In this document: one piece after another, positions 1 through 5,795 of the stretch | How the letters are laid out: the number at the start of each line of letters is the position of its first letter | Position numbering within the stretch: the first letter of the stretch is position 1 | Source: Gammaproteobacteria bacterium | Lineage (GTDB): Bacteria > Pseudomonadota > Gammaproteobacteria > Enterobacterales > Kangiellaceae | Assembly (NCBI GenBank): GCA_013372875.1 | Contig: JABXIW010000408.1 | Coordinates: forward strand, 1 to 5,795 | Direction: 5' to 3' | Length of the DNA: 5,795 bases | The notes under the pieces: model-generated | What the model was told of the DNA's origin: nothing | What the model saw: the letters and a program-made list of their open reading frames with translations, nothing else | Databases searched by the model: none | Translations under genes and position numbers: made by a program

Positions 1-375
1 AAAGAAAGTATGCAGGCGCTACGATGCAGCTTCGTCCAGGGTCAAAGTCAACCCCTGCTTCGTGGCGCCTCATCTAAAGTGATGCTGGCTTTTATGCCTC
101 AAAGTCGTTGCGAAAAGATCTTACGTTACTTTAGCCAAGATCATCGCTTAGACGAATGGGAAAAAGAGCTCGCCACAATCCGAAAGAACGGCTATGCCGT
201 AAGTACCTCCGAGATTGACCCTGGTGTTTCTGGTATCAGTGCGCCAGTCATGAAAGGAAGTAAGCTGGTTGGCGCAGTTTCGGTTATGGCTCCGGCACAC
301 CGAGTAGAAAAGGATAAGCAGCGCATTATTTTGCATGTGTTGCAGGCGGCAAGGGCACTACCACCAGAAAGGTAA
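1..375 (+). CDS. IclR-family transcriptional regulator, C-terminal effector-binding domain (5' partial)
   Basis: This is the last 124 residues of an IclR-type regulator. IclR proteins are dimeric DNA-binding regulators with an N-terminal winged helix and a C-terminal small-molecule-binding domain, and they usually control catabolic genes nearby. Only the C-terminal domain is in the window. Numbering from the window edge, residues 22-29 (GASSKVML) match the conserved stretch after the first half of the domain. Residues 64-83 carry the family hallmark GYAVS..E.DPGVSGISAPV. Residues 88-98 (KLVGAVSVMAP) match the following beta strand that lines the ligand pocket. The frame is open to the left edge, so the ATG at base 10 is an internal Met and not the start. 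The stop TAA is at 373-375. The next gene begins six bases later on the same strand, so the regulator may be co-transcribed with it. The ligand cannot be told from this fragment. Family assignment is firm; the target is unknown. Confidence 0.9.
   Translation, partial: KESMQALRCSFVQGQSQPLLRGASSKVMLAFMPQSRCEKILRYFSQDHRLDEWEKELATIRKNGYAVSTSEIDPGVSGISAPVMKGSKLVGAVSVMAPAHRVEKDKQRIILHVLQAARALPPER
368..372 (+). promoter_or_regulatory. Ribosome binding site of the HutG-like gene, inside the end of the IclR gene
   Basis: AAAGG lies 9 bases before the ATG at 382 and within the last codons of the upstream regulator gene. This supports 382 as the start and suggests translational coupling of the two genes. 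The next in-frame Met (residue 25, base 454) would lose a region that reads as ordinary coding sequence. Confidence 0.6.
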
Positions 376-381
376 TTCAAC

Positions 382-1221
382 ATGTTAAGCTTTTTCAAAC
401 GCTATAAGTTTCATCACACACCAAAGCAGCCGCATCATTATCCTTTTTCTTTTATGACGGTTTGCGAACACTTAGCCCCTATGTCTAAAGGTGCGTTTGA
501 ATTAGCAGACCAAAGTTTGGAAAACGCGAGCGAATGGTTGTATCAACAACATGATCACGCGACAGCAGCAAATTTCGGTCATTTTTCTCACTCAAAATTA
601 GAGAGTGGTGAATTTCAGGAAGCATTGAGCCTATCGCTTTCTCGCCACTCTATCCCAGTGTTGGTTTCTAACTGCACGGAAGCCATTTTATCGATGCTTC
701 CTGTCGTTGTGTCGTACCGCGATGAAGTGGGCATTGTGAATATCGGCCATAAGATGAGCCTAAAGCCGACGCTTGAACCTCGCATGGGTTCAGCGTTTCA
801 CTTTGCCCTTTCTCGCTATCAAAATGTGCGACTATTTTTTGCTGGTGTAAGCGAGCAAGACACGAAACAAGAAACCTTGGAATACGCTGAAGATCAAGGC
901 TGTGATTGGGTAACGGATCGTGAGTTTACGTTCAGACATCGCAACCACGTAAAGCAGCAAATCAGCAATTATTTGGATCACTGTGACCAAATCATTGTGA
1001 CGATAGATTTGGGTTCGCTATCAACGAAAAACAATCTTGAAGGTACGCCATCGCTGGATATTCAAATGGTACTAAGAACATTAAGGCTGTGTTTGGTATC
1101 TGGTAAGGTAAAAGCGATTCAACTTGTAGGCGACCGTGACCGATTGGTGTATTCACGACAAACCAAAGCCATTCTTGAGGAGTTGTATCAGATGGCTCCC
1201 CTGCTCGATCACGCGGCGTAA
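382..1221 (+). CDS. Arginase/formimidoylglutamase (HutG-like) family protein, apparently lacking the metal site
   Basis: The 279-residue product follows the linear pattern of ureohydrolases, closest by eye to formimidoylglutamase HutG, which normally cleaves formimidoyl-glutamate in histidine breakdown with two Mn ions. Matching blocks are: IPVLVSNCTE (residues 91-100) where HutG has P.vLGGGHE; VGIVNIGHKMSLK (116-128) where HutG has iGiiNfDAHfDLR; MGSAF (135-139) for SGTPF; FAGVSEQDTKQETLEYAEDQG (153-173) for the GIs..sNt..lf..A block; IIVTIDLGSL (204-213) for iYlTIDLDvL; and a final SGKVKAIQLVGDRDRL (240-255) for the sGKl..aDiaElNP helix-loop. The fold assignment rests on this ordered series. 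In the ungapped alignment the His of GGGHE is Thr99, the D.H.D ligands are Gly122, Lys124 and Ser126, and the second Asp of the D.D pair is Gly211. Only Asp209 remains, so hydrolase activity is unlikely. There is no signal peptide, so it is probably cytoplasmic. The frame is intact and full length for the family (about 300), so this is not an obvious decaying pseudogene. It probably forms an operon with the IclR gene. Its role is unknown; ligand binding or regulation is inference. Confidence 0.75.
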   Translation: MLSFFKRYKFHHTPKQPHHYPFSFMTVCEHLAPMSKGAFELADQSLENASEWLYQQHDHATAANFGHFSHSKLESGEFQEALSLSLSRHSIPVLVSNCTEAILSMLPVVVSYRDEVGIVNIGHKMSLKPTLEPRMGSAFHFALSRYQNVRLFFAGVSEQDTKQETLEYAEDQGCDWVTDREFTFRHRNHVKQQISNYLDHCDQIIVTIDLGSLSTKNNLEGTPSLDIQMVLRTLRLCLVSGKVKAIQLVGDRDRLVYSRQTKAILEELYQMAPLLDHAA

Positions 1222-1233
1222 CGAATCATTGTA

Positions 1234-1264
1234 CAGAATAAGGCCATCACTTAGCCTTATTCTG
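1234..1264 (+). terminator. Hairpin terminator candidate after the HutG-like gene
   Basis: A perfect 11-bp stem (CAGAATAAGGC, 1234-1244, paired with 1254-1264) encloses a 9-base loop and begins 12 bases after the stop codon. The U-rich stretch (CCTTTTATTAT, from about 1276) starts some 12 bases after the stem rather than directly on it, so intrinsic termination may be weak. The hairpin could alternatively stabilise the 3' end of the transcript. Confidence 0.5.
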
Positions 1265-1312
1265 GCAGAGCCTCACCTTTTATTATCATTTACTAACAAA
1301 TACTTACACCAT

Positions 1313-1334
1313 CAATGCGACTTATATCACATTT
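1313..1334. promoter_or_regulatory. CRP (cAMP receptor protein)-like operator
   Basis: TGCGA, six bases, then TCACA (1316-1331), flanked by AA on the left and TTT on the right, matches the 22-base E. coli/Vibrio CRP consensus at 17 positions by my count. The right half (ATCACATTT) is perfect; the left half has C for T in TGTGA. It lies about 190 bases before the MshQ-like gene and just upstream of the promoter candidate at 1340-1370. This suggests activation of that gene when cAMP is high. The distance to the guessed start site (about 53 bases from the site centre) is not one of the classical spacings, so either the promoter guess or the site may be wrong. Confidence 0.5.
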
Positions 1335-1339
1335 ATCTA

Positions 1340-1370
1340 TTGAACAAACAACCCATCTAAGTTCTAATAT
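1340..1370 (+). promoter_or_regulatory. Weak sigma-70 promoter candidate for the MshQ-like gene
   Basis: TTGAAC (1340-1345) could serve as the -35 box and TAATAT (1365-1370) as the -10 box, each with four of six consensus bases. The spacer is 19 bases, longer than the usual 17. AT-rich DNA of this kind yields chance matches, so support is low. The position just downstream of the CRP-like site is its main attraction. Confidence 0.25.
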
Positions 1371-1379
1371 CCTTACATC

Positions 1380-1416
1380 ACTATGGTATGACATACGAAA
1401 TAAAAATCCCCATAGT
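1380..1416. repeat. Nested inverted repeats (possible operator or leader hairpin)
   Basis: The outer arms ACTATGG (1380-1386) and CCATAGT (1410-1416) are perfect 7-base inverted repeats 23 bases apart. Inside them sits an 11-base palindrome, GTATG-A-CATAC (1386-1396). The inner palindrome has the look of a dimeric regulator site; the outer pair could close a hairpin in the 5' leader of the downstream gene. Neither matches a site I can name. Confidence 0.3.
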
Positions 1417-1511
1417 TCAATAACTAAGCGGTTCTTCTAATAATATTTAGCCGCTATTTCTCTGAGACACTTATTTTCTCTCGCTTGATGTCATTCAGTT
1501 CCACGAGATTT

Positions 1512-1515
1512 AGGA
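1512..1515 (+). promoter_or_regulatory. Ribosome binding site of the MshQ-like gene
   Basis: AGGA lies 6 bases before the ATG at 1522 and 9 bases before the adjacent ATG at 1525. Either could be used; the difference is one Met at the head of the signal peptide. Confidence 0.55.
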
Positions 1516-1521
1516 TACTTA

Positions 1522-4500
1522 ATGATGCGTCTTTACTGCGTTATTGCTACGGCCATGTTGATGCCGTTAACAGCACAAGCAACGGTTTATGACGTTGCGA
1601 AACCATCTGAGCTAAACCAAATATGCTCAACTCATAGTTCTTTTGATATTCAAAGAACAGACACTACCTTTTTTTGCCATGGCAAGATCGTATTACCCGC
1701 TGGTGATTCCATCATCTCCTCTTCACCTGAGAACGAAGTCATACTAGAAGCTCATCAAGGCATTGTTTTAGAGGGCAATAACCGAATTGGTGAGCCTAAT
1801 AAACGCATCTCACTTCGCTCGCTTTCAGTCGAGTTGAAGGTTAACAATGAGCAAGCTTCTAGCATTGAAGATTACCAAAACAAACACACTGTTATTTATG
1901 GTGACCTTCTGTCGGCCTATCCAACAAAACTGCATAATGTTCTCATCGATGGGGATATAGAGCTAACGGGGTCGACGCTTCATATTGACGGTAAGTACAA
2001 CACCATTATTGGTAAAATTTTGACTCACAGTACGACCGATATATTCAATACTAACGTTTGTGGCACCATTGAATCAAAAGGCCATCAATTGCATCTCAAG
2101 ACGAATAACCCTTTCCAACAACATTTCGTCGTCGGTGATATTGTGGCGCACAGTTCTCTGCTTATTGATGATATGGCGGTTTACGGCACGACGGAGTCCA
2201 AAGGTGCATCTGCCGCACTGAACGGTTCGTTCTACGCGAAAGATACTGCGATTAAGTACTTCCAGACATTAAACTTTAATCAAGGTGTTGGAAGTCAGGT
2301 TTGCGGCGAAATCCAACAAACGCCGGGAAGTTCGCACCCTCATAGTTTAACTGGCAAGTATTCTCAGTTCTGCGGTGTTGGCCAATCACGTTGCGATTAC
2401 TCGAGCTCCATTTGTCCGAGCACCGCAACTCCGCCGCCTGAGTGTAGCATGTTGCCTCCAAGTAACGATGACTTGGGCCTGACGGTGACACCATCTGATG
2501 ACATGGCGTTGATGTGCGGTGACGATCTCCTGCAATTCACAGCGATCACAACCAACAACGATGAAGTAGTCAGCGCCCCCGTGATGGCAATATTGTCTGA
2601 TCCCGACTTGTTCACGCTAGAGGTAGTGAAAGGGAAACCGACCTCAACTGAAAACCAGTTTCAATCTAACGATAATGGTGAGCTCGTTGTTCGTGTGGTT
2701 CCAAACGACATCGATAAGATCGCATTAGACGCCAATTACTATCTGACTTTCACGATGGTCGGAGACTCCGCTAAGGAGCAAACAGTCAACTTCATGTTTA
2801 CGCCGTTTATGTTCGAAGCGTATTCAAATGAAAGACGGACACTGAATGAAATTCGCGTCATCGCTGGTAAACCAGAAAATGTTCATACCCGTCTGCTCGC
2901 TTGTGCCTCCACAGGAGAGCCCGTCGTTGCCAGCAATTACAATGGTAAACCCAAAGTAGTTCACCCTTTGATTAAACCTCTCGGTGGAAGCGAAGGTGAT
3001 TTTAGTTATTCTGCTGAGTTCAAAGACGGATTATCGGAACATGGCTTAATTACTAACGAATCCGGACTGTTCGAGGTGACGTTATCCGACCAATTCGAAT
3101 GTAAAGGATTTTCAGAGTGTCCGGACGACGGCACAGTTGAAGTAACAGGCAAGTTTAATGTGTACTCGCGACCATGGACCTTAGCAATCTGTGAGAACCA
3201 AAACACCTTGCCTTCAGGCACATCCGAACAAGGTGATAAGTTCATTGCCGCTGGCGAACATTTCTCGTTAACGGTGAAACCCATCATGTGGCAAAAAGGG
3301 GGGGCTATCAGTGATCCTATCGACTCATCAGCTTATTGTGATGCTTTGGTCACGACCAACTTTATGCATGATGGCGCACCAGCAGCATCGGTTGTTTTGT
3401 CGAGCGAGCAACACTCGCCTTTAGACACGGCAAACCAAACCTCGACGCTGTTGAAAAGCAATTATGCGTTAACTCAAGGACACCAATCAGCCAAGAACCA
3501 TCGCTTCGTTTTTAACGGATTGTATTGGGCAGAAGTCGGCAGCTTGAAAGTGAAAGCAAACCTCGACAGTACGTATTTTGGCATGAAGGTTAACGAAGGC
3601 TATCGCCATATCGGACGTTTCTATCCGAAGTACTTCAAAGTGCAAAGTCAAGATTGGACCTACCCTAAAAACCAAGGCTTTGTATACATGAATCAACCGT
3701 TTGAGAAAGTTACCTACGATGTGGTTGCGCTAAACGCAAACAAAGAGGACGTAAAAAACTACGCCCATTTTGCGCCAAGTCTACAACAACATTTTTACTT
3801 AGGAGAGCTTGGCGGATACCAAGATCGTTTTGTGCCACCAGCACCACAAAAGGCAGAATGGAAACGCATCGGCGATGCCAGTATCGGTCAGTTTGTCATT
3901 GAAAAAGCATCTACAAATGCAACGTGTCACAACAGCCCGTGTTGGGAGAAAGATATAACTAAAGGTCAATACCCTGATGGCCCGTTCAACCGCGGTGCAA
4001 ACAGCAAGAGCAGTAAAATTGGCTTAGTGACTACTCACGTGGTTGATGAGGTGAACTTCTTCGATGGCGGTGAAATTCTGACGAAACAGCCAGACATTCG
4101 TTTTGGTCGTTTGAACTTTAAGGATGTTGGCGGAAATCAAGGCATGAAGATCAAAGTGCCATTGGACGTAGAGGTGTGGCAAAACGGTAGATTTGTTACA
4201 AACTTCGATGACAACTCGACAACCGCAAATGGTGCGTACTACACCAGCACGCCCATTTGGTCGAACGCACCGGTAAATAACGCCCAGTTATCTGGTGTTG
4301 CTAAGATGAGTGTTGGCAGAACCAACGACATCATTGCAAGCCAAATTGACGCGGCAAGAGAACAAATTCAGTTCAGCCTAAATCTAGATCACTCAGGCAA
4401 CCAACTTCCTTGGCTCAAATATGACTGGGAAACTTCGACTCCCGAAGAAGAAAACCCGCCAACAATAGTCACGTTTGGTATTCACCGTGGAAACGATCGC

Positions 4501-4542
4501 ATTATCTATCGTGGTGAGCCGAATATGCTTGGCTTAAATTAG
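1522..4542 (+). CDS. Exported MshQ-like protein with C-terminal DUF6701 region
   Basis: The 1006-residue product begins with a Sec signal peptide: Arg3, a hydrophobic core, and likely cleavage after AQA at residue 20. No lipobox or other membrane segment is visible. Residues 140-268 contain ~40-residue repeats (see the separate entry), probably a beta-solenoid. A Cys/Pro-rich hinge follows (Cys261, 284, 291, 298, 308; TPPPE at 303-307), then an Ig-like beta-rich stretch (about 315-425). From about 430 to the end it follows the DUF6701 pattern of MSHA biogenesis protein MshQ: SRPW (549-552), GRFYP (698-702), FVYMNQPF, DIRFGRL (858-864), F.TNFDDNS (about 891-899), PWLKYDW (963-969) and the closing FGIHRGNDRIIYRGEP (985-1000). 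MshQ is linked to the mannose-sensitive haemagglutinin type IV pilus and is thought to be a surface or periplasmic protein; its exact role is not settled. No pilus genes flank this copy, so it is probably a stand-alone paralogue. The mature protein should be periplasmic or surface-exposed. An A5G7 run at 3293-3304 is a possible slippage site. The DUF6701 assignment comes from remembered motifs. Confidence 0.8.
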   Translation: MMRLYCVIATAMLMPLTAQATVYDVAKPSELNQICSTHSSFDIQRTDTTFFCHGKIVLPAGDSIISSSPENEVILEAHQGIVLEGNNRIGEPNKRISLRSLSVELKVNNEQASSIEDYQNKHTVIYGDLLSAYPTKLHNVLIDGDIELTGSTLHIDGKYNTIIGKILTHSTTDIFNTNVCGTIESKGHQLHLKTNNPFQQHFVVGDIVAHSSLLIDDMAVYGTTESKGASAALNGSFYAKDTAIKYFQTLNFNQGVGSQVCGEIQQTPGSSHPHSLTGKYSQFCGVGQSRCDYSSSICPSTATPPPECSMLPPSNDDLGLTVTPSDDMALMCGDDLLQFTAITTNNDEVVSAPVMAILSDPDLFTLEVVKGKPTSTENQFQSNDNGELVVRVVPNDIDKIALDANYYLTFTMVGDSAKEQTVNFMFTPFMFEAYSNERRTLNEIRVIAGKPENVHTRLLACASTGEPVVASNYNGKPKVVHPLIKPLGGSEGDFSYSAEFKDGLSEHGLITNESGLFEVTLSDQFECKGFSECPDDGTVEVTGKFNVYSRPWTLAICENQNTLPSGTSEQGDKFIAAGEHFSLTVKPIMWQKGGAISDPIDSSAYCDALVTTNFMHDGAPAASVVLSSEQHSPLDTANQTSTLLKSNYALTQGHQSAKNHRFVFNGLYWAEVGSLKVKANLDSTYFGMKVNEGYRHIGRFYPKYFKVQSQDWTYPKNQGFVYMNQPFEKVTYDVVALNANKEDVKNYAHFAPSLQQHFYLGELGGYQDRFVPPAPQKAEWKRIGDASIGQFVIEKASTNATCHNSPCWEKDITKGQYPDGPFNRGANSKSSKIGLVTTHVVDEVNFFDGGEILTKQPDIRFGRLNFKDVGGNQGMKIKVPLDVEVWQNGRFVTNFDDNSTTANGAYYTSTPIWSNAPVNNAQLSGVAKMSVGRTNDIIASQIDAAREQIQFSLNLDHSGNQLPWLKYDWETSTPEEENPPTIVTFGIHRGNDRIIYRGEPNMLGLN
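1942..2325 (+). repeat. ~40-residue internal repeats in the N-terminal half of the MshQ-like protein
   Basis: Protein residues 162-187 and 203-228 align without gaps with 12 identities in 26 (shared pattern: [IV][IV]G.I..HS...I....V.GT.ESKG). The G-x-I-E core recurs at residues 144-147 (GDIE), 181-184 (GTIE), 222-225 (GTTE) and 262-265 (GEIQ), with spacings of 37, 41 and 40. Short hydrophobic strands separated by turns at this period are typical of beta-helix or bactofilin-like solenoids. The repeat is at protein level; the DNA copies have diverged, so recent duplication is not indicated. Confidence 0.55.
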
Positions 4543-4572
4543 CGTCTTAAACCAACACTAGACAGCAAATAA

Positions 4573-4599
4573 AAAGAGCCCCTCATTGAGGGGCTCTTT
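4573..4599. terminator. Bidirectional intrinsic terminator between convergent genes
   Basis: A perfect 12-bp stem (AAAGAGCCCCTC, 4573-4584, with GAGGGGCTCTTT, 4588-4599) encloses a 3-base loop. It lies 30 bases after the stop of the MshQ-like gene and 32 bases past the stop of the helicase gene. Read on the minus strand the hairpin is followed by a good U tract (CTTTTTATTTG), so it should terminate the helicase transcript strongly. On the plus strand only three T's follow, so it is a weaker but still plausible terminator for the MshQ-like gene. Confidence 0.9.
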
Positions 4600-4631
4600 C
4601 ATTACAAACGAATGTAATTATCTAACCGTGT

Positions 4632-5795
4632 TTAGTTCGTGCCACGACGCGCTTTCAAACGCTTCACCATTGCAAGACGACGCTCTGCTGAGCCTTGGTC
4701 TGTCGCAGACTGGTTAGGGTTATTACGACGACCTTGACGGTTCTTAAACGCCGGTTTCGAGTTCAATTTCTCGATGTAAGATTCACGCTGCTTTGGCTCA
4801 TAACCCGCAAGTTCGATACGACGAATGCGTTGCTGAATGAGGTTTTCTACTTGAACAACCGTTAGCTCTTCATCTCGGTTTACGAACGAAACCGCATGAC
4901 CTTGCTTACCCGCGCGACCAGTACGGCCGATTCGGTGAACGTAATCTTCAGCAAGGAAAGGCATGTCGTAGTTCACTACGTGAGGTAGATCTTCAATATC
5001 CAAACCACGCGCCGCAACGTCCGTTGCTACCATGACGCGAACTTTGCCCGTTTTGAACTCTTCTAGCGCACGACGACGAGCACTCTGAGCACGGTCACCG
5101 TGACAAACTACTGCTTTGATGCCGTCAAGTTTCAGCTCTTTCACCACATCATTTGCGGTTTCTTTGTAGTTTACAAACACCAAAACTTGTTGCCAGTTTT
5201 TGCGACCGATCAGTTCAGAAAGCAGTTCTGTTTTACGTTCTTGATCGACTGGGTAAAGTACGTGAGCAACAGTGTGCGCGGTAGTGTTTGCACGCTCTAC
5301 TTCGATGCGTTTTGGTTTACGCAAAATGTCTTTCGCTAACAGATTTAGCTGGCTTGAAGTCGTTGCAGAGAACATCATGATTTGCGGATCAGTATCAACG
5401 TCCAACATGATCTTACGAACAGCATGAATAAAGCCCATATCCAGAATACGGTCAGCTTCATCAAAAACAAGGAACTCAAGGTTCGCAACAGAAACGTTGC
5501 CTTGTTCGATGTGCTCTTCCAAGCGGCCTGGCGTTGCAACCAGAATATCGACGCCGTTTTCTAAAGCAGAAACTTGTGAAGACATTTTACGACCACCAAA
5601 TACAGCCACAACCGATAGGTCTGTGTACTTAGTGTACGCTTTAATGTTGTCAGCAATCTGTTCTGCCAGTTCACGCGTTGGTGCCAGGATAAGTGCACGA
5701 GCGGTTTTACGAGAAGCAGTACGACCGCTGTCTAGCAGCTGTTGAATCATAGGCAATGAAAACGCTGCAGTTTTACCAGTACCTGTTTGCGCAGC
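4632..5795 (-). CDS. rhlE: DEAD-box ATP-dependent RNA helicase, RhlE type (5' partial)
   Basis: The visible 387 residues begin one residue before the Walker A motif; the Q motif and true start lie beyond the right edge. Numbering from the window edge, motifs appear in order: AQTGTGKT (2-9, motif I), PTREL (39-43, Ia), TPGR (about 88-91, Ib), DEAD (112-115, II), SAT (143-145, III), VFVNYKE (about 206-212, IV), ATDVAARGLDIE (257-268, V) and HRIGRTGR (287-294, VI). Both RecA-like domains are therefore intact. The stretch after motif VI, ending RIELAGYEP, and the basic tail (RQGRRNN, RRLAMVKRLKARR) resemble E. coli RhlE, which acts in RNA remodelling, ribosome assembly and RNA decay in the cytoplasm. 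Vibrios carry several RhlE-like paralogues, so the symbol denotes the subfamily rather than a proven orthologue. The TTG at 5754-5756 reads as internal Leu and is not the start. The gene runs convergently to the MshQ-like gene and shares its terminator. Confidence 0.93.
   Translation of the reverse strand, partial: AAQTGTGKTAAFSLPMIQQLLDSGRTASRKTARALILAPTRELAEQIADNIKAYTKYTDLSVVAVFGGRKMSSQVSALENGVDILVATPGRLEEHIEQGNVSVANLEFLVFDEADRILDMGFIHAVRKIMLDVDTDPQIMMFSATTSSQLNLLAKDILRKPKRIEVERANTTAHTVAHVLYPVDQERKTELLSELIGRKNWQQVLVFVNYKETANDVVKELKLDGIKAVVCHGDRAQSARRRALEEFKTGKVRVMVATDVAARGLDIEDLPHVVNYDMPFLAEDYVHRIGRTGRAGKQGHAVSFVNRDEELTVVQVENLIQQRIRRIELAGYEPKQRESYIEKLNSKPAFKNRQGRRNNPNQSATDQGSAERRLAMVKRLKARRGTN

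Larger units (their letters stand above)
1222..1521. other. AT-rich intergenic region upstream of the MshQ-like gene
   Basis: This 300-base gap has no convincing gene. An open frame of 74 codons that runs in from the previous gene (1136-1360) lacks a ribosome binding site and family signature. The left end holds the hairpin at 1234-1264. The centre holds a CRP-like palindrome (1313-1334), a weak promoter candidate (1340-1370) and nested inverted repeats (1380-1416). The last 100 bases before the start at 1522 hold nothing else I can name apart from a short interrupted repeat (AGCGG 1427-1431, CCGCT 1451-1455). The long 5' leader implied by the promoter candidate (about 145 bases) leaves room for post-transcriptional control, but I see no known riboswitch. 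Confidence 0.6.

Noticed and set aside
1136..1360. 74-codon open frame overlapping the end of the HutG-like gene
   Set aside because: It overlaps the real gene in another frame, has no ribosome binding site, and runs through the hairpin at 1234-1264; the product resembles no family.
1485..1513. TTGATG ... ATTTAG as a promoter close to the 1522 start
   Set aside because: The -10 box is poor and overlaps the ribosome binding site; a transcript starting there would lack it.
1669..1675. T7 run near the start of the MshQ-like gene
   Set aside because: It encodes Phe-Phe in an intact frame and T7 is common in DNA of this composition; not enough for a phase-variation claim on its own.
4601..4618. 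Small inverted repeat ATTACA / TGTAAT after the main terminator
   Set aside because: Six AT-rich base pairs with a 6-base loop; too weak to call next to the strong 12-bp hairpin, and without its own T tract.
5100..5745. Plus-strand open frames within the helicase region
   Set aside because: They are the complement of conserved helicase motifs on the minus strand and show no start signals or family features.
1..5795. CRISPR arrays, tRNAs, insertion sequences, attachment sites or a defence system
   Set aside because: No spaced direct repeats, tRNA-like cloverleaf, transposase motifs or terminal inverted repeats were seen; the window reads as ordinary chromosome apart from the two points above.

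Overview
The window looks like chromosomal DNA of a gammaproteobacterium, most likely a Vibrio or close relative. The reasons are codon usage and base composition by eye, a RhlE-type DEAD-box helicase with a short basic tail, and a secreted protein ending in the C-terminal domain of MshQ, a protein of the MSHA pilus system common in Vibrio and Shewanella. Species assignment is inference; no rRNA or other marker gene is present.

Layout. (1) Bases 1-375 (+) hold the C-terminal ligand-binding part of an IclR-family transcription regulator; its DNA-binding half lies left of the window. (2) Six bases later, 382-1221 (+) encodes a 279-residue protein with the arginase/formimidoylglutamase (HutG-like) fold pattern in which almost all metal ligands appear to be replaced. 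Its ribosome binding site lies in the last codons of the regulator gene, so the two are probably one operon, closed by a hairpin at 1234-1264. (3) The ~300-base AT-rich gap 1222-1521 carries that hairpin, a good CRP-like operator (1313-1334), a weak promoter candidate and nested inverted repeats. (4) 1522-4542 (+) encodes a 1006-residue exported protein: signal peptide, an N-terminal region with ~40-residue repeats (probable beta-solenoid), a Cys/Pro-rich hinge, an Ig-like stretch and a C-terminal MshQ-type DUF6701 region. (5) A 12-bp GC-rich hairpin at 4573-4599 separates it from (6) a convergent DEAD-box RNA helicase (4632-5795, minus) whose N-terminus runs off the right edge just upstream of the Walker A motif.

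The genes do not form one pathway. The regulator and the HutG-like pseudoenzyme are plausibly a regulatory or sensing pair. The MshQ-like gene looks like a single-gene transcription unit, possibly cAMP-CRP controlled, and no pilus genes accompany it within the window. The helicase is an ordinary RNA-metabolism gene. The two items most worth a second look are the metal-ligand-less HutG homologue coupled to an IclR regulator, and the orphan MshQ-like surface protein with its repeat-built N-terminal half.
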